Shown here piece by piece: positions 19,363-29,593 of a stretch of 64,000 bases of DNA. The notes below the pieces were generated by a model that was not told the origin of the DNA, did no database searches, and saw only the letters and a program-made list of their open reading frames with translations. This stretch comes from an uncultured Nocardioides sp. Its GTDB lineage: Bacteria > Actinomycetota > Actinomycetes > Propionibacteriales > Nocardioidaceae. The position numbers and the translations under genes are program-made. The stretch is taken from positions 62,001-126,000 of the forward strand of contig NZ_CANLDB010000005.1 of assembly GCF_947489365.1 (NCBI RefSeq). The letters are read 5' to 3'. Every line of letters begins with the position of its first letter. Position 1 is the first letter of the stretch.

Positions 19363-19449
19363 CGGCCTGTTCACCTCGCTGTCGGCGCCGAGCCCTAGTC
19401 TCGACGCGGGCGTCGTGCACGGCGCCCGACGAGTCGAGGAGGGGGCCGC

Positions 19450-20411
<962 letters not shown>

Positions 20412-20415
<4 letters not shown>

Positions 20416-21257
20416 GCACGACGTCGAGACCCGGCGACGCCGGCGGCAGCGGCCCGCTGTGGGCGCTGCGCGACACCCAGGCGATGGCGGTGCGCAACCT
20501 GCGGCGCCTGACCCGTCAGCCCGAGCAGATCGTCTTCAACCTCATCAGCCCGATCATGTTCGTGCTGCTGTTCCGCTACGTCTTCGGCGGCGCGATCCAG
20601 GGCCTCGAGGACCTCGACTACGTCAACTACCTGATCCCCGGCATCGCCGTGCAGACCGTGCTGTTCAGCGCCGGCGTCACCGGCTTCGCGCTCGCCGAGG
20701 ACATGCAGAAGGGCTTCGTCGACCGGCTCCGGTCGCTGCCCATGTCGCGCAGCGCCGTCTTCGGCGGCCGCGTGTACGCCGACTCCATCAACAACGCCGT
20801 CGGCCTCGGCATCCTGGTCGCGACCGGCTTCGCCGTCGGGTTCCGGCCCTCCGACCCGTTCGGGCTGCTCCTGGCGATGCTGCTCCTGCTGCTGTTCGCC
20901 CTCGCGGTGAGCCTCGGCTACGCCCTGATCGGGCTGACGGTCCGCAGCGCGGAGGCGGTCAACGCGGCGACCTTCCCGATCATCTTCCCGCTCACCTTCG
21001 CCTCGTCGGCGTTCGTGCCCGTCGAGACCATGCCGGACTGGCTGCAGGGCTTCGCGACCCACCAGCCCGTCAGCGTCGTCATCAACGCGGCGCGCTCGCT
21101 GATCCTCGGCGACGACGTCACCGCGCCGCAGCGCGAGTTCCTGCTCGCCGGGCAGGACACCACCTCGCTCGTCCTGCAGTCGCTGGCCTGGACGCTCGGC
21201 ATCGCCCTGGTCTTCGGCCTGCTCTGCACGAGGAAGTACCGCTCGCTGAGCCGGTGA
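20412..21257 (+). CDS. ABC exporter permease, DrrB-like
   Basis: 281-residue ABC-2 type permease pairing with the DrrA-like ATPase. After a cytoplasmic N terminus (to about residue 45) come about six membrane helices; characteristic stretches are LISPIMFVLLFRYVFGGAI, PGIAVQTVLFSAGVTGFALA, the EDMQKGFVDRLRSLPMSR cytoplasmic motif, and FPLTFASSAFVPVETMPDWL before the last helices. ATG start overlaps the ATPase stop. 198 bp separate it from the glycosyltransferase genes, so it is not necessarily in that operon, but it could export their product. Confidence 0.94.
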
Positions 21258-21455
21258 GGTCGCCGACCCGGCGGGGCCGTGCATGACCTCCCCCCATCCG
21301 GGAACTCGGGAGAAGCGGTGCAGCCACCCGCCGCCGGCCGCAGGACACCCCGCACCACGGAGTGACCTGTCCGGCCCGTCGTCGGTCCCGCCGCGCCCTC
21401 CTCGTGACGAGCGCGCTCCCGACGGCGCCCGTCACCGGAGGAGGAGTGGAACGCC

Positions 21456-22616
21456 GTGCCGCAGGTCAGCCCCGTCACCCGTGCAGCCCGACCCGTCGAG
21501 GTCGTCTCTGTGCCCGCCGGGCACCCCTACGTGCAGCAGGCGATCGCCGGCGGCTCCGGCGTCGTCGTCCACCCCGACCGCGACCCGGACGACCCCACCC
21601 GCCTCGCCGGGGACCGCTGGTGGCCGCCGGTCGCCCTCGACCCCACCTGGGTCGCCGGGGCCGACCTCGACGTCCTCCACGTCCACTTCGGGTACGACGG
21701 CGCCTCCCCCTCCGACCTGGCCCGCCTGGTCGACGTGCTCGACGACCGGGGCGTGCCGCTGGTCCTGACGCTGCACGACCTGCGCAACCCGCACCACGAG
21801 GACCCCGCCCAGCTGGAGCGCCAGCTCGACGTCCTGATCCCCCGCGCCGCCGACCTCGTCACCCTGACCGACGCCGCCGCCGACGCGGTCGCGCGCCGGT
21901 GGGGACGGCGTCCGCTGGTGCTGCCCCACCCCCACCTCGTCGACCTCGACGCCATGACCGCCCTCCGCGCGGAGCGACGGGCCCGCGCCCGCGAGCTGCC
22001 CGTCCCGGTGGTGGGACTGGCGGTCAAGGAGCTGCGCCGCAGCAGCGACCCGCTGCGCCTGCTGCCCACGCTGGTCGCCGGGGTCGAGCGCCACCCCGCC
22101 GCGCGGCTGCGGATCACCGTCCACACCGAGGTCCGCGACCCCGACCGGCTCGCCCGCGACCCCGCCGCCCGTGAGGTCGTCCGACGCCTCGACGCGGTGA
22201 CCGGGAGCGACCGCGTCGACGTCGTCTGGCACGAGCGGCTCTCCGACGCCGAGCTGTGGCGCGAGCTCGCCGGGCAGCACGTCGCGGTCCTGCCGTACCG
22301 CTTCGGCACCCACTCCGGCTGGCTCGAGGCCTGCCACGACGTGGGCACGCGCGTGCTGGCGCCGTCCTCCGGCTGCTACGGCAGCCAGGGCGCCGACGCC
22401 GTGTTCACCGCCGACGAGGACCACGTCGACACCCACTCCCTCGCCGCCGGCCTCGACCGGCTGCTGCGGCAGCCCTCCGACGTGCTCGCCGGCGCCGAAC
22501 CGGAGGAACGTGACGCCGAGCGACGCGCGGTGGTGGCCGCCCACCACGCGCTGTACGCCGAGGTCGTCCGCCGGGCCCGCGCCACCCGCACCGCCCGGCA
22601 GGGGGGTGCCGCGTGA
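21456..22616 (+). CDS. Glycosyltransferase, GT4-like (first of six)
   Basis: 386 residues with a two-lobed GT-B shape: N-terminal lobe with DVLHVHFGYDG and VLTLHDLRNPH, C-terminal lobe with VVGLAVKELRRSSDPLRLL and LPYRFGTHSGWLEACHDVG, the usual donor-nucleotide region, though the classical EX7E pattern is weak. GTG start at 21456 follows a strong GGAGGAGGAG. Its stop overlaps the next gene by four bases (GTGA), the same junction seen through the following genes, so this begins a tightly coupled operon. Sugar donor and acceptor unknown. Confidence 0.82.
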   Translation: MPQVSPVTRAARPVEVVSVPAGHPYVQQAIAGGSGVVVHPDRDPDDPTRLAGDRWWPPVALDPTWVAGADLDVLHVHFGYDGASPSDLARLVDVLDDRGVPLVLTLHDLRNPHHEDPAQLERQLDVLIPRAADLVTLTDAAADAVARRWGRRPLVLPHPHLVDLDAMTALRAERRARARELPVPVVGLAVKELRRSSDPLRLLPTLVAGVERHPAARLRITVHTEVRDPDRLARDPAAREVVRRLDAVTGSDRVDVVWHERLSDAELWRELAGQHVAVLPYRFGTHSGWLEACHDVGTRVLAPSSGCYGSQGADAVFTADEDHVDTHSLAAGLDRLLRQPSDVLAGAEPEERDAERRAVVAAHHALYAEVVRRARATRTARQGGAA

Positions 22617-23728
22617 GGCCGTTGCGGATCTGCGTCATCGCCTCCAGCCGCTTCCCCATCGCCGAGCCGTACGCCGGCGGGCTCGAGGCCCACACCGCCG
22701 CGCTCGTCGTCGAGCTCCGTGCCCGCGGGCACGACGTCGACCTGTTCGCCGCGCCCGGGTCGTCGCCCGCGCTCGGCGCCCGGGAGCTGCCGGTCGCTCC
22801 GTTCGCCAGCTCCCCCGCCGCCCGCGCCGACCTCGCCGCCCCGCCGGAGACGTGGATGCGCGAGCACCACGCCTACCTCGACCTGATGCTGGGCCTGCAC
22901 CGCGGCGCCGGTGACCGGGGCGGCCGCGGCACGTACGACGTCGTCCACAACAACTCGCTGCACCACCTGCCCGTGGCGATGGCGAGCACCGTCCCCGCGC
23001 CCGTCGTCACCACGCTGCACACCCCGCCGATCCCCTGGCTCGAGTCCGCGGTCGGCTTGTCGCGGGCCACGAACACCCACTTCATCGCCGTCAGCGACGC
23101 CACCCGCGTCCAGTGGGCGCCGCTGGTCGACGCCGAGGTGGTCCACAACGGCGTCGACACCGACGCCTGGGTCCTCGGCCCCGGCGGCGACCGCGCCGTG
23201 TGGTCCGGACGCCTCGTGCCGGAGAAGGCGCCGCACGCCGCCGTCCTCGCCGCACGCGCCGCCGGCATCCCGCTCGACCTGATCGGACCCGTCGGGGACC
23301 CCGAGTACGTCGCCACGCAGGTCCTGCCGCTGCTCGACGACCCGGGCGACCCCCACGCCGACTACCGCCACCTCGGCCACCTGACCCGCGCTGCCCTGGC
23401 GCGGGCCGTCGGGTCCGCGGCGGTCGCCGTCCTCACGCCGGCCTGGGAGGAGCCGTTCGGGCTCGTCGCCGCCGAGGCGATGAGCTGCGGCACCCCGGTC
23501 GCGGCGTACGCCCGCGGGGCCCTGCCCGAGATCGTGGACGCCGACACCGGCCGCCTCGCCGAGCCCGACGACGTCGCCGGACTCGCCGCCGCCATGCGTG
23601 ACGCGACCCGGCTCGACCGGGTCGGGGTGCGCACCTCGGCGGTGAAGCGGTTCGGGCTGACCGCGATGGTCGACGCCTACGAGGACCTCTACCGCCGCGC
23701 CGTCCACTCCCTGGGCCAGGCCGCGTGA
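22613..23728 (+). CDS. Glycosyltransferase family 4
   Basis: 371-residue GT-B glycosyltransferase. N-terminal lobe RICVIASSRFPIAEPYAGGL with the Gly-rich acceptor loop, VVTTLHTPPIPWLE, a central VHNGVDTDAW, donor-side VWSGRLVPEKAPHAAVLAA, and a clear EX7E catalytic motif within WEEPFGLVAAEAMSCGTPV. Similar enzymes retain configuration and use UDP- or GDP-sugars. GTG start overlaps the previous stop by four bases. Second gene of the six-gene row. Confidence 0.92.
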   Translation: MRPLRICVIASSRFPIAEPYAGGLEAHTAALVVELRARGHDVDLFAAPGSSPALGARELPVAPFASSPAARADLAAPPETWMREHHAYLDLMLGLHRGAGDRGGRGTYDVVHNNSLHHLPVAMASTVPAPVVTTLHTPPIPWLESAVGLSRATNTHFIAVSDATRVQWAPLVDAEVVHNGVDTDAWVLGPGGDRAVWSGRLVPEKAPHAAVLAARAAGIPLDLIGPVGDPEYVATQVLPLLDDPGDPHADYRHLGHLTRAALARAVGSAAVAVLTPAWEEPFGLVAAEAMSCGTPVAAYARGALPEIVDADTGRLAEPDDVAGLAAAMRDATRLDRVGVRTSAVKRFGLTAMVDAYEDLYRRAVHSLGQAA

Positions 23729-24765
23729 TCGGCTACTACGTCCACCACCACGGCCAGGGGCACCTGCACCGGGCGCGCGTGCTGGCCGAGGAGCTCGCGA
23801 CCGGACCGGAGCCGGAGGCGGTCACCGTGCTGACCTCGCTGACGCGACCGGACGACGAGACGCTGCCCTGGCTGGGCCTGCCGTACGACGCCGACCCGGC
23901 GACCGCGGCGCGTCCCGACGACCCCACCGCGCGGGGCACGCTGCACTGGGCGCCGCTCGGCCACGCCGGGCTGCGGCAGCGGATGGCGGCGCTGTCGGCG
24001 TGGCTCGAGCACGCCCGCCCGCGGCTCGTGGTCAGCGACGTCTCGCAGGAGGTGACAATGCTGTGCCGCCTGCACGGCGTCCCCGTCGTCTCGGTGGTCC
24101 TGCCGGGCCGCCGGTCGGACCCGGCCCACCTGCTCGGCCTGCGGGCGTCGTCCGCGCTGGTGGGGTTCTGGCCCCCCGCGGCCACGCACCCGCTGCCCGG
24201 CGTACCGGCCGACGTCGCCGACCGCGTCGTCGCCCTCGGTGGGCTGTCCCGCTTCGCCCCCGTCCCCGGACGACCGCCCGCGGCCACCGCGCGGCGGGTC
24301 GTCGTCCTCGGTGGCCGCGGCGGTGACGCGTGGACGACGGCGCAGGTCGAGGCGCTGCGGGCGGCCCTGCTGCCGACCGGTCGTGAGGTCGTCGTCCTCG
24401 GTCCGGGCCGCACCTGGGTCGAGGACCCGTGGCCGCTGCTGGTCGGCGCCGACGTCGTCCTCACCCACGGCGGGCAGAACGCCGTCGCCGAGGTCGCCGC
24501 CGCCCGGGTCCCCGCGGTCGTCGTCCCCGCCGAGCGACCCTTCGAGGAGCAGGCCGTGTCCGCCCGCGCGCTCGACGGCGGCGAGTGGCCGGCCGTCATG
24601 CTCGACTCCCTCGACCACCCGGACTGGCCCGGACTGCTCGACCACGTCGCCGCGCTCGACGGACGCCGCTGGGCGGAGTGGTGCGACGGTGACGCGGCCG
24701 CCCGCTTCGCCGCCGTCGTCGGCGACCTGACGCGCTACGACACGCCCCTGGGTGGTGCCGCGTGA
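23725..24765 (+). CDS. Glycosyltransferase, MurG/GT28-like
   Basis: 346 residues. Starts directly with MIGYYVHHHGQGHLHRA, the phosphate-binding GxGH-type loop of MurG/GT28 enzymes, and has the C-terminal donor motif VLTHGGQNAVAEVAAARVPA near residue 250. Between them lies VVVLGGRGGDAW at the start of the second lobe. Unlike MurG it has no neighbouring cell-wall genes, so a lipid- or secondary-metabolite-linked substrate is more likely. Overlaps both neighbours by four bases. Confidence 0.85.
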   Translation: MIGYYVHHHGQGHLHRARVLAEELATGPEPEAVTVLTSLTRPDDETLPWLGLPYDADPATAARPDDPTARGTLHWAPLGHAGLRQRMAALSAWLEHARPRLVVSDVSQEVTMLCRLHGVPVVSVVLPGRRSDPAHLLGLRASSALVGFWPPAATHPLPGVPADVADRVVALGGLSRFAPVPGRPPAATARRVVVLGGRGGDAWTTAQVEALRAALLPTGREVVVLGPGRTWVEDPWPLLVGADVVLTHGGQNAVAEVAAARVPAVVVPAERPFEEQAVSARALDGGEWPAVMLDSLDHPDWPGLLDHVAALDGRRWAEWCDGDAAARFAAVVGDLTRYDTPLGGAA

Positions 24766-25565
24766 GCCGCCTCGCCGTCGTCACCGTTGCGCGCGGACGC
24801 CGCGACCACCTCGCCGCGCAGCGCACCACGCTCGCGCTGTCGGAGCGGACCCCGGACGTCCGCGTCGTCGTCTCCATGGGCGACCCGGAGATCACCGGCG
24901 CGGACGTCGTCCACCTCGACGTCGCCCCCGGCGAGGCCCTGCCCGTCGGGGCCGCCCGCAACCTCGCCGCCGCCACCGCGCTCGACCGCGGCGCGGAGAC
25001 ACTGGTGTTCCTGGACGTCGACTGCCTCGTCGGCCCGGCCACGCTGGCGGCGTACGAGGTCGCCGTCGACGACCGCCCCGACATGGTCTGGTGCGGGCCG
25101 GTGTCCTACCTGCGCGCCGAGGACCGGCCCTACCCGCTCACCGCGCTGGGCACCCTGCACGACCCGCACCCCGCCCGGCCCGCGCCGGAGCCCGGGACCC
25201 GGGAGGCGGGCGACGACTGGGAGCTGTTCTGGTCGCTGTCGTTCGCGCTGTCGGCCGACGCCTGGACCCGGGCGGGCGGCTTCGACGAGGCGTACGTCGG
25301 GTACGGCGCCGAGGACACCGACCTCGGGCAGCGCTTCCGCGCGATCGGCCTGGGGCTGGGCTGGGTCGGCGACGCGCCGGCCTACCACCAGCACCACCCG
25401 GTCAGCGACCCGCCGGTCGAGCACGTCGCCGACATCGTCCGCAACGGCCGGCTGTTCGCCGACCGGTGGGGCTGGTGGCCGATGGCGGGCTGGCTCGAGG
25501 CGCTCGCCGAGCGCGGCCTGGTCGAGCGGGACGCCGCCGGGGACTGGCACGAGGTCACCCAGTGA
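24762..25565 (+). CDS. Glycosyltransferase family 2 (GT-A), galactosyltransferase-like
   Basis: 267-residue GT-A enzyme. AVVTVARGRRDHLAAQRTTL opens the fold, FLDVDCLVG gives the metal-binding DxD-type motif (about residue 88), and RAGGFDEAYVGYGAEDTDLG is the acceptor-side motif shared with galactosyltransferase C-terminal domains, with ED as likely base. A His-rich HQHHPV follows. No membrane segment, so it probably acts in the cytoplasm on a soluble or lipid-linked acceptor. Coupled to both neighbours by four-base overlaps. Confidence 0.9.
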   Translation: MSRLAVVTVARGRRDHLAAQRTTLALSERTPDVRVVVSMGDPEITGADVVHLDVAPGEALPVGAARNLAAATALDRGAETLVFLDVDCLVGPATLAAYEVAVDDRPDMVWCGPVSYLRAEDRPYPLTALGTLHDPHPARPAPEPGTREAGDDWELFWSLSFALSADAWTRAGGFDEAYVGYGAEDTDLGQRFRAIGLGLGWVGDAPAYHQHHPVSDPPVEHVADIVRNGRLFADRWGWWPMAGWLEALAERGLVERDAAGDWHEVTQ

Positions 25566-26584
25566 CGCCCGCGCACCTCCTCGTCGCCGGCACGGAGCGG
25601 CACGGGGTGACGATCCTCGCCGCGCAGCTGGCCGAGAGGACCGGCGCCCGCACCGTGCACGACCACCTCGACCTGCCCGCCGGGACACCGCTGCACGTGC
25701 ACTTCACCGACCGCCTGCTCGGCGCGGACCCCGTCACCGCGGCCGGGACCGTGGTCGCGATGGCCGCCCGGCACCGGCTCACCCTGACCCTCCACGACGT
25801 GCCGCAGCCCACCGACGGGGACGCGTTCGCCGAGCGGCGGACGGCGTACCGCCGGGTGCTGCAGGCCGCGGCCGGGTGGGTCGCCTGCTCGGAGACCGAG
25901 CGCGCGACCGTCCTCCGCCACTGCTCGCCGCCGGGCTCCGGCCGCGGGGGCACCGTCATCCCGCTGCCCGTCGTCGACGCCGAGCCCGTCCCGGCGCGCC
26001 ACGGCCACGGCTCGGTCCCGCCCGGGGAGGCGAGCGTCGCCGTCTTCGGGTGGGTCTACCCCGGCAAGGGCCACCGCGAGGCGATCCAGGCCGCCGCGCT
26101 GCTCGGCGACACGCCCGAGGACCGCCCGCAGGTCGTGGCGCTGGGCGCGCTCTCCGCCGGTCACGAGGACCTCGGCACCGAGCTCGCCGCCCTCGCCCGA
26201 CGCCTCGGCGTCCGCCTGACCATCACCGGCTGGCTCACCGACGCGCAGGCCGCCGCGGGCCTCGCCGAGGCGACCGTCGGACTCGTCGCCCACGGCAACG
26301 TGTCGGCGTCCGGGTCGCTGCACAGCTGGCTCGCGGCCGGGCGGCGTCCGCTGGTGCGGGACAGCCCGTACGCCCGCGAGGTCCTCGCGCTGCGCCCGGA
26401 CACCCTCGAGCTGCTGGACACCGACGCCGGGGCCGACGGACTGGCCGAGCGCCTCCGGGCTCGCCTCGCCGACCGGGCGTCGGGCGACCTGGACGGGCCC
26501 GCGCCCGGACCCCGGCTGCCGGAGGTCGCCCAGGCCTACGAGCGGTGGTGGCGACGGTGGCCGGCGCTGTGGGCGGTCCCGTGA
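25562..26584 (+). CDS. Glycosyltransferase, GT4-like
   Basis: 340 residues. N-terminal HLLVAGTERHGVTILAAQLA and LTLTLHDVPQPTDGD, then GWVACSETERATVLRHCS, then the second lobe VAVFGWVYPGKGHREAIQAA, TITGWLTDAQAAAGLAEATV and a donor region SASGSLHSWLAAGRRPLV. This pattern matches GT4-type enzymes, though the catalytic Glu pair is not obvious. GTG start overlaps the previous gene by four bases; stop overlaps the next. Fifth of six. Confidence 0.82.
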   Translation: MTPAHLLVAGTERHGVTILAAQLAERTGARTVHDHLDLPAGTPLHVHFTDRLLGADPVTAAGTVVAMAARHRLTLTLHDVPQPTDGDAFAERRTAYRRVLQAAAGWVACSETERATVLRHCSPPGSGRGGTVIPLPVVDAEPVPARHGHGSVPPGEASVAVFGWVYPGKGHREAIQAAALLGDTPEDRPQVVALGALSAGHEDLGTELAALARRLGVRLTITGWLTDAQAAAGLAEATVGLVAHGNVSASGSLHSWLAAGRRPLVRDSPYAREVLALRPDTLELLDTDAGADGLAERLRARLADRASGDLDGPAPGPRLPEVAQAYERWWRRWPALWAVP

Positions 26585-27783
26585 GGTCCGGTCGGGTCTC
26601 GGTGGTGGTCGCCCACTACGAGCAGCCCGCCGAGCTCGCCCGCACGCTCGCCGCCCTGGCCCGGCAGGACGTCGTGCCGCACGAGGTGATCGTGGCCGAC
26701 GACGGCTCGGCGACGACGCCGACGCTGCCGGACGGCGTCCGCCTCGTGCGCCAGCCCGACGACGGCTTCCGCGCCGCGCGGGTCCGCAACCGCGGCGCCG
26801 CCGTGGCGACCGGCGACGTGCTGGTCTTCCTCGACGCCGACACCGCCCCCGAGCCGTCGTACGTCGGGGCGCTCGCCGCGGTCGTCGACGCCGAGCCGGA
26901 CGTGCTCGCCGTGGGGCTGCGGCACCACACGGTGTTCCCCGGACTGGACCCCGACGACCCCCTCCTGGGGGCCACGGAGCACGCGTTGGCCGACCCGGCC
27001 TGGCTGGCCGACGGCTGGCGCGACACCGACGACCTGCGGGCCGCCGACGCCTCCTCGTTCCGGTACGTCATCTCCGCGACGATGGCCTGCTCCGCGGCGT
27101 GGTTCGCGCGGCTCGGCGGCTTCGACGCCGGGCTGGTCGGCTACGGCGGCGAGGACTGGGAGCTCGCGCACCGCTGGTGGACCGCCGGCGGCCGGCTCCG
27201 GCACGTGCCCGCCGCGGTCGCCTGGCACGACGGACCCGCGGCCGGGGAGGGCGACCGGTCCGAGCCGACGACGTCCGAGCGTCGTACGCGGGAGGCGGTG
27301 GCGATCGGTCGCCGGGTGCACGCGTGGCCGGTGGCGTTCCGCGGGCTCCGCTCGGCGCCGCCGCGGGTCGTCGTCACGCACGAGGAGTCGGTGTCGGACC
27401 ACGCGCTGCTGGTCTCCGCCGACGGGCTGCTGGCCGCGGCGCCGCAGGCCGTGGTGCTCAGCGACCGGGGGCTGTGGTCCGACGTCGGCGACGACCGGGT
27501 GCGCCGCACGTCGGACCCCGCGCTCGAGCGTGCGGCCCTGCGGGTGCACCTGCACCGCGGCGTCCGGGCCGAGCCCGAGGCGTGGCGCGCGCTGGCCGCC
27601 CCACCCCCGCCCGGGGTGGGCGCCGTCGACCGCGGCGGCTTCGCGACGGTCACGGACCTGCGCCTCCGTCGTCGCGCCGACCTGGACCTCGAGCCGCTGG
27701 TGGAAGCCACCGAGCCCGCCCCGCCGGGCGTCACCGACGCCACCGGCGTCGCCCTCGACGCGTGGCTCGGCGGCTGGGGCTGA
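26581..27783 (+). CDS. Glycosyltransferase family 2 with extra C-terminal domain
   Basis: 400 residues. Residues 1-240 are a GT-A domain: VSVVVAHYEQPAELARTLAA, EVIVADDGS, metal motif FLDADTAPEPSYV (about residue 84), and GGFDAGLVGYGGEDWELAHR (about 180) with the likely catalytic ED. Residues about 250-400 form an additional domain (PRVVVTHEESVSDHALLVSA ...) without a match I recognise. Last gene of the coupled row; 14 bp after its stop the 182-bp tandem repeat starts, probably marking the end of the operon. Confidence 0.88.
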   Translation: MRSGRVSVVVAHYEQPAELARTLAALARQDVVPHEVIVADDGSATTPTLPDGVRLVRQPDDGFRAARVRNRGAAVATGDVLVFLDADTAPEPSYVGALAAVVDAEPDVLAVGLRHHTVFPGLDPDDPLLGATEHALADPAWLADGWRDTDDLRAADASSFRYVISATMACSAAWFARLGGFDAGLVGYGGEDWELAHRWWTAGGRLRHVPAAVAWHDGPAAGEGDRSEPTTSERRTREAVAIGRRVHAWPVAFRGLRSAPPRVVVTHEESVSDHALLVSADGLLAAAPQAVVLSDRGLWSDVGDDRVRRTSDPALERAALRVHLHRGVRAEPEAWRALAAPPPPGVGAVDRGGFATVTDLRLRRRADLDLEPLVEATEPAPPGVTDATGVALDAWLGGWG

Positions 27784-27797
27784 GCCCACCCCGCATC

Positions 27798-28316
27798 GGA
27801 GGTCGAGGTGCGAGGAGCCCCGGAGGTCGAGGTGCGAGGAGCCCTGGCGACGAGCCACGAGACCCCGCCAGAGGCCCCGTGATCCCGCACCGGATCTCGT
27901 GGCTCGGCCGCGGCCGGCCTCGCACCTCGATCCCCGACGTAACCGCTCGGCCGTGGCCGGCCTCGCACCTCGATCCCCGACCTCGACGAACCCCGGACCC
28001 ACCGGAGGTCGAGGTGCGAGGAGCCCCGGCGACGAGCCACGAGACCCCGCCCGAGGCCCCGTGACCTCGCACCAGATCTCGTGGCTCGGCCGTGGCCGGC
28101 CTCGCACCTCGATCTCCGACGTAACCGCTCGGCCGTGGCCGGCCTCGCACCTCGATCCCCGACCACGACGCACCCCGGACCCACCGGAGGTCGAGGTGCG
28201 AGGAGCCCCGGCGACGAGCCACGAGACCCCGCCCGAGGCCCCGCGACCTCGCACAGGATCTCGTGGCTCGGCCGCGGCCGGCCTCGCACCTCGATCTCCG
28301 ACGGAACCGCTCGACC
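27798..28316. repeat. 182-bp tandem repeat with internal dyads, three copies, between convergent genes
   Basis: Units beginning GGAGGTCGAGGTGCGAG start at 27822, 28004 and 28186, exactly 182 bp apart; the third is cut short at about 28316, and an extra 24-bp half copy precedes at 27798. Each unit holds facing arms GAGGTCGAGGTGCGAG / CTCGCACCTCGATC and CGAGCCACGAGA / TCTCGTGGCTCG, so a transcript folds into a nested hairpin. It fills the gap between the last glycosyltransferase stop (27783) and the CDGSH stop (28324), read from opposite strands. Diverged single copies lie at 30943-31045 and, shortened, at 35543-35590. No protein is encoded; a terminator or barrier role is inferred. Confidence 0.88.
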
Positions 28317-28323
28317 ACCTTTC

Positions 28324-28506
28324 CTACGGGCGGTCCAGGAGCTTGTGGGTGCCGTCGCACCACGGCGCGACGGCGGAGGCGCCGCAGCGGCAGACCGCGG
28401 TGACGGGGCGGGTGGAGCGGTGGACGACGCCATCCTCGGTGGTCACCTCGACGTCGCCGTCGACGAGGAGTGGGCCGTCGGGGCAGGCGCGGATGCGGGC
28501 GGTCAC
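28324..28506 (-). CDS. CDGSH-type iron-sulfur protein
   Basis: 60-residue small protein. The C-terminal half has the complete CDGSH cluster motif, CRCGASAVAPWCDGTH, whose three Cys and one His bind a [2Fe-2S] cluster used for electron transfer or cluster delivery. GTG start at 28506 overlaps the stop of the diiron-oxidase-like gene by four bases (GTGA), so the two are made together; it may be the electron donor for that enzyme. No membrane anchor, unlike mitochondrial mitoNEET. Confidence 0.92.
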   Translation of the reverse strand: MTARIRACPDGPLLVDGDVEVTTEDGVVHRSTRPVTAVCRCGASAVAPWCDGTHKLLDRP

Positions 28507-29492
28507 GCCGCCGCCTCCCCGCGACCCCACCGCTGCAGGGTCGCGGCCGCGTTGCGGGACTCCAGGTCGAGGCAGGTCCACGCCCCGAACATCACCGACT
28601 CCGCCTGGTCCGGCTCCGCGGCCACCAGCGCGCCGCACACCTCCCGGACCGCGAGCTGCTCGTGGACGGCGTCCGCCTCGACGTGCTCGTCGTAGTACGC
28701 CGCGAGCGACTCCGGGAAGCCGAGCCGGCGCATGCCCCGCGCCAGGCGGCGCGACGGCAGCGAGCTCGTGGTCTCGAACGCCGCGAAGTGTCCGAGCGCG
28801 GCGCCGCGCAACCGGCGGTGGCGGCCGAACAGCCCCATCGTCGTGTTCTGCTCGAGCGTCTCGAGCCACGCCTCGCCGACGTGGGCGCCGTACGACGCGT
28901 CGAGGCCGGCGTCCGCCATGCCGCGCTCGAACAGCGCGTGGTGGACGGCCTCGGGGCGGCCGGTGCCGTACTCGTCGTACTGCACCTGGACCAGCGCCGC
29001 CTTCGGGGCCGCGTCCAGGCGGGGGATCACCCACGCCGTGGGGTCGGCCTCCTTGAGGTGGTAGACCGACCGCTGCCGCAGCAGCTCGGTGACCTCGTCG
29101 CGGGTGGCGTGCCGCTCCACGTGGCGCGCCAGCGACGGGCCGTCGTGGGTCTCGGCGAGGGCGAACAGGTCGGCGGCGACGTCGCCGGTCGAGGCGGGGA
29201 GGTCGGCGCGCGCGGCGTCGTACCGCTGCCGCAGCCGGGCCTCCAGCTCCGACTCGAGGGCGTGGGTGAGCGGCGTCAGGGCGGGGTGGTGCTCCCAGGC
29301 GTCGTCGACCTCCTCGAAGCCGCGGTAGCCGAGCTCCTGCACGGTCCACAGGCTGAGCGCGTCGTCGTCGGGGTCCTCGCCCACCGCACGGACGGCGTCG
29401 TCCGCGCCGCGGACGAGACGGTCGCCGGGGTCGGACAGGAGGAGGTCGTGCAGCCGGGCGCCGACCGCTCCGCGGGCCGCCGGGAGCCTCAT
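28503..29492 (-). CDS. Heme-oxygenase-like diiron oxidase family protein (iron-containing redox enzyme)
   Basis: 329-residue all-helical protein. The C-terminal half shows the TenA/UndA-like pattern: HHALFERGMADAG and HVGEAWLETLEQ, FAAFETTSSLPS, then YYDEHVEADAVHEQ with the spaced His/Glu/Asp/His ligands of heme-oxygenase-like diiron enzymes. Known relatives cut or hydroxylate amino or fatty acids using O2. The N-terminal 130 residues are less conserved. ATG at 29492. Translationally coupled to the CDGSH protein and divergent from the HemK-like methyltransferase, 101 bp away. Substrate unknown; the glycosyltransferase row beyond the repeat is a candidate partner. Confidence 0.82.
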   Translation of the reverse strand: MRLPAARGAVGARLHDLLLSDPGDRLVRGADDAVRAVGEDPDDDALSLWTVQELGYRGFEEVDDAWEHHPALTPLTHALESELEARLRQRYDAARADLPASTGDVAADLFALAETHDGPSLARHVERHATRDEVTELLRQRSVYHLKEADPTAWVIPRLDAAPKAALVQVQYDEYGTGRPEAVHHALFERGMADAGLDASYGAHVGEAWLETLEQNTTMGLFGRHRRLRGAALGHFAAFETTSSLPSRRLARGMRRLGFPESLAAYYDEHVEADAVHEQLAVREVCGALVAAEPDQAESVMFGAWTCLDLESRNAAATLQRWGRGEAAA

Positions 29493-29593
29493 CGCGCACC
29501 CCCCGTCAGGACGCCCGGGTGCATGGCGGTCACCGGACGGGTCACCGGGGCCCCACCACCCTCCCGATCGGAGGGCCGGGAGAGGAGAGACCG

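Noticed and set aside
19366..19401. Sigma70-type promoter before the DrrA-like gene (TGTTCA ... TAGTCT)
   Set aside because: The spacer is 22 bp, too long, and no alternative -35 is convincing.
21258..21455. A small gene between the DrrB-like permease and the glycosyltransferases
   Set aside because: Frames there lack a ribosome site and homology; only the GGAGGAGGAG before 21456 is meaningful.
26536..28254. Leftward open frame running through the 182-bp repeat
   Set aside because: Repetitive Arg/Gly-rich translation produced by the repeat itself and antisense to a glycosyltransferase; no family motif.
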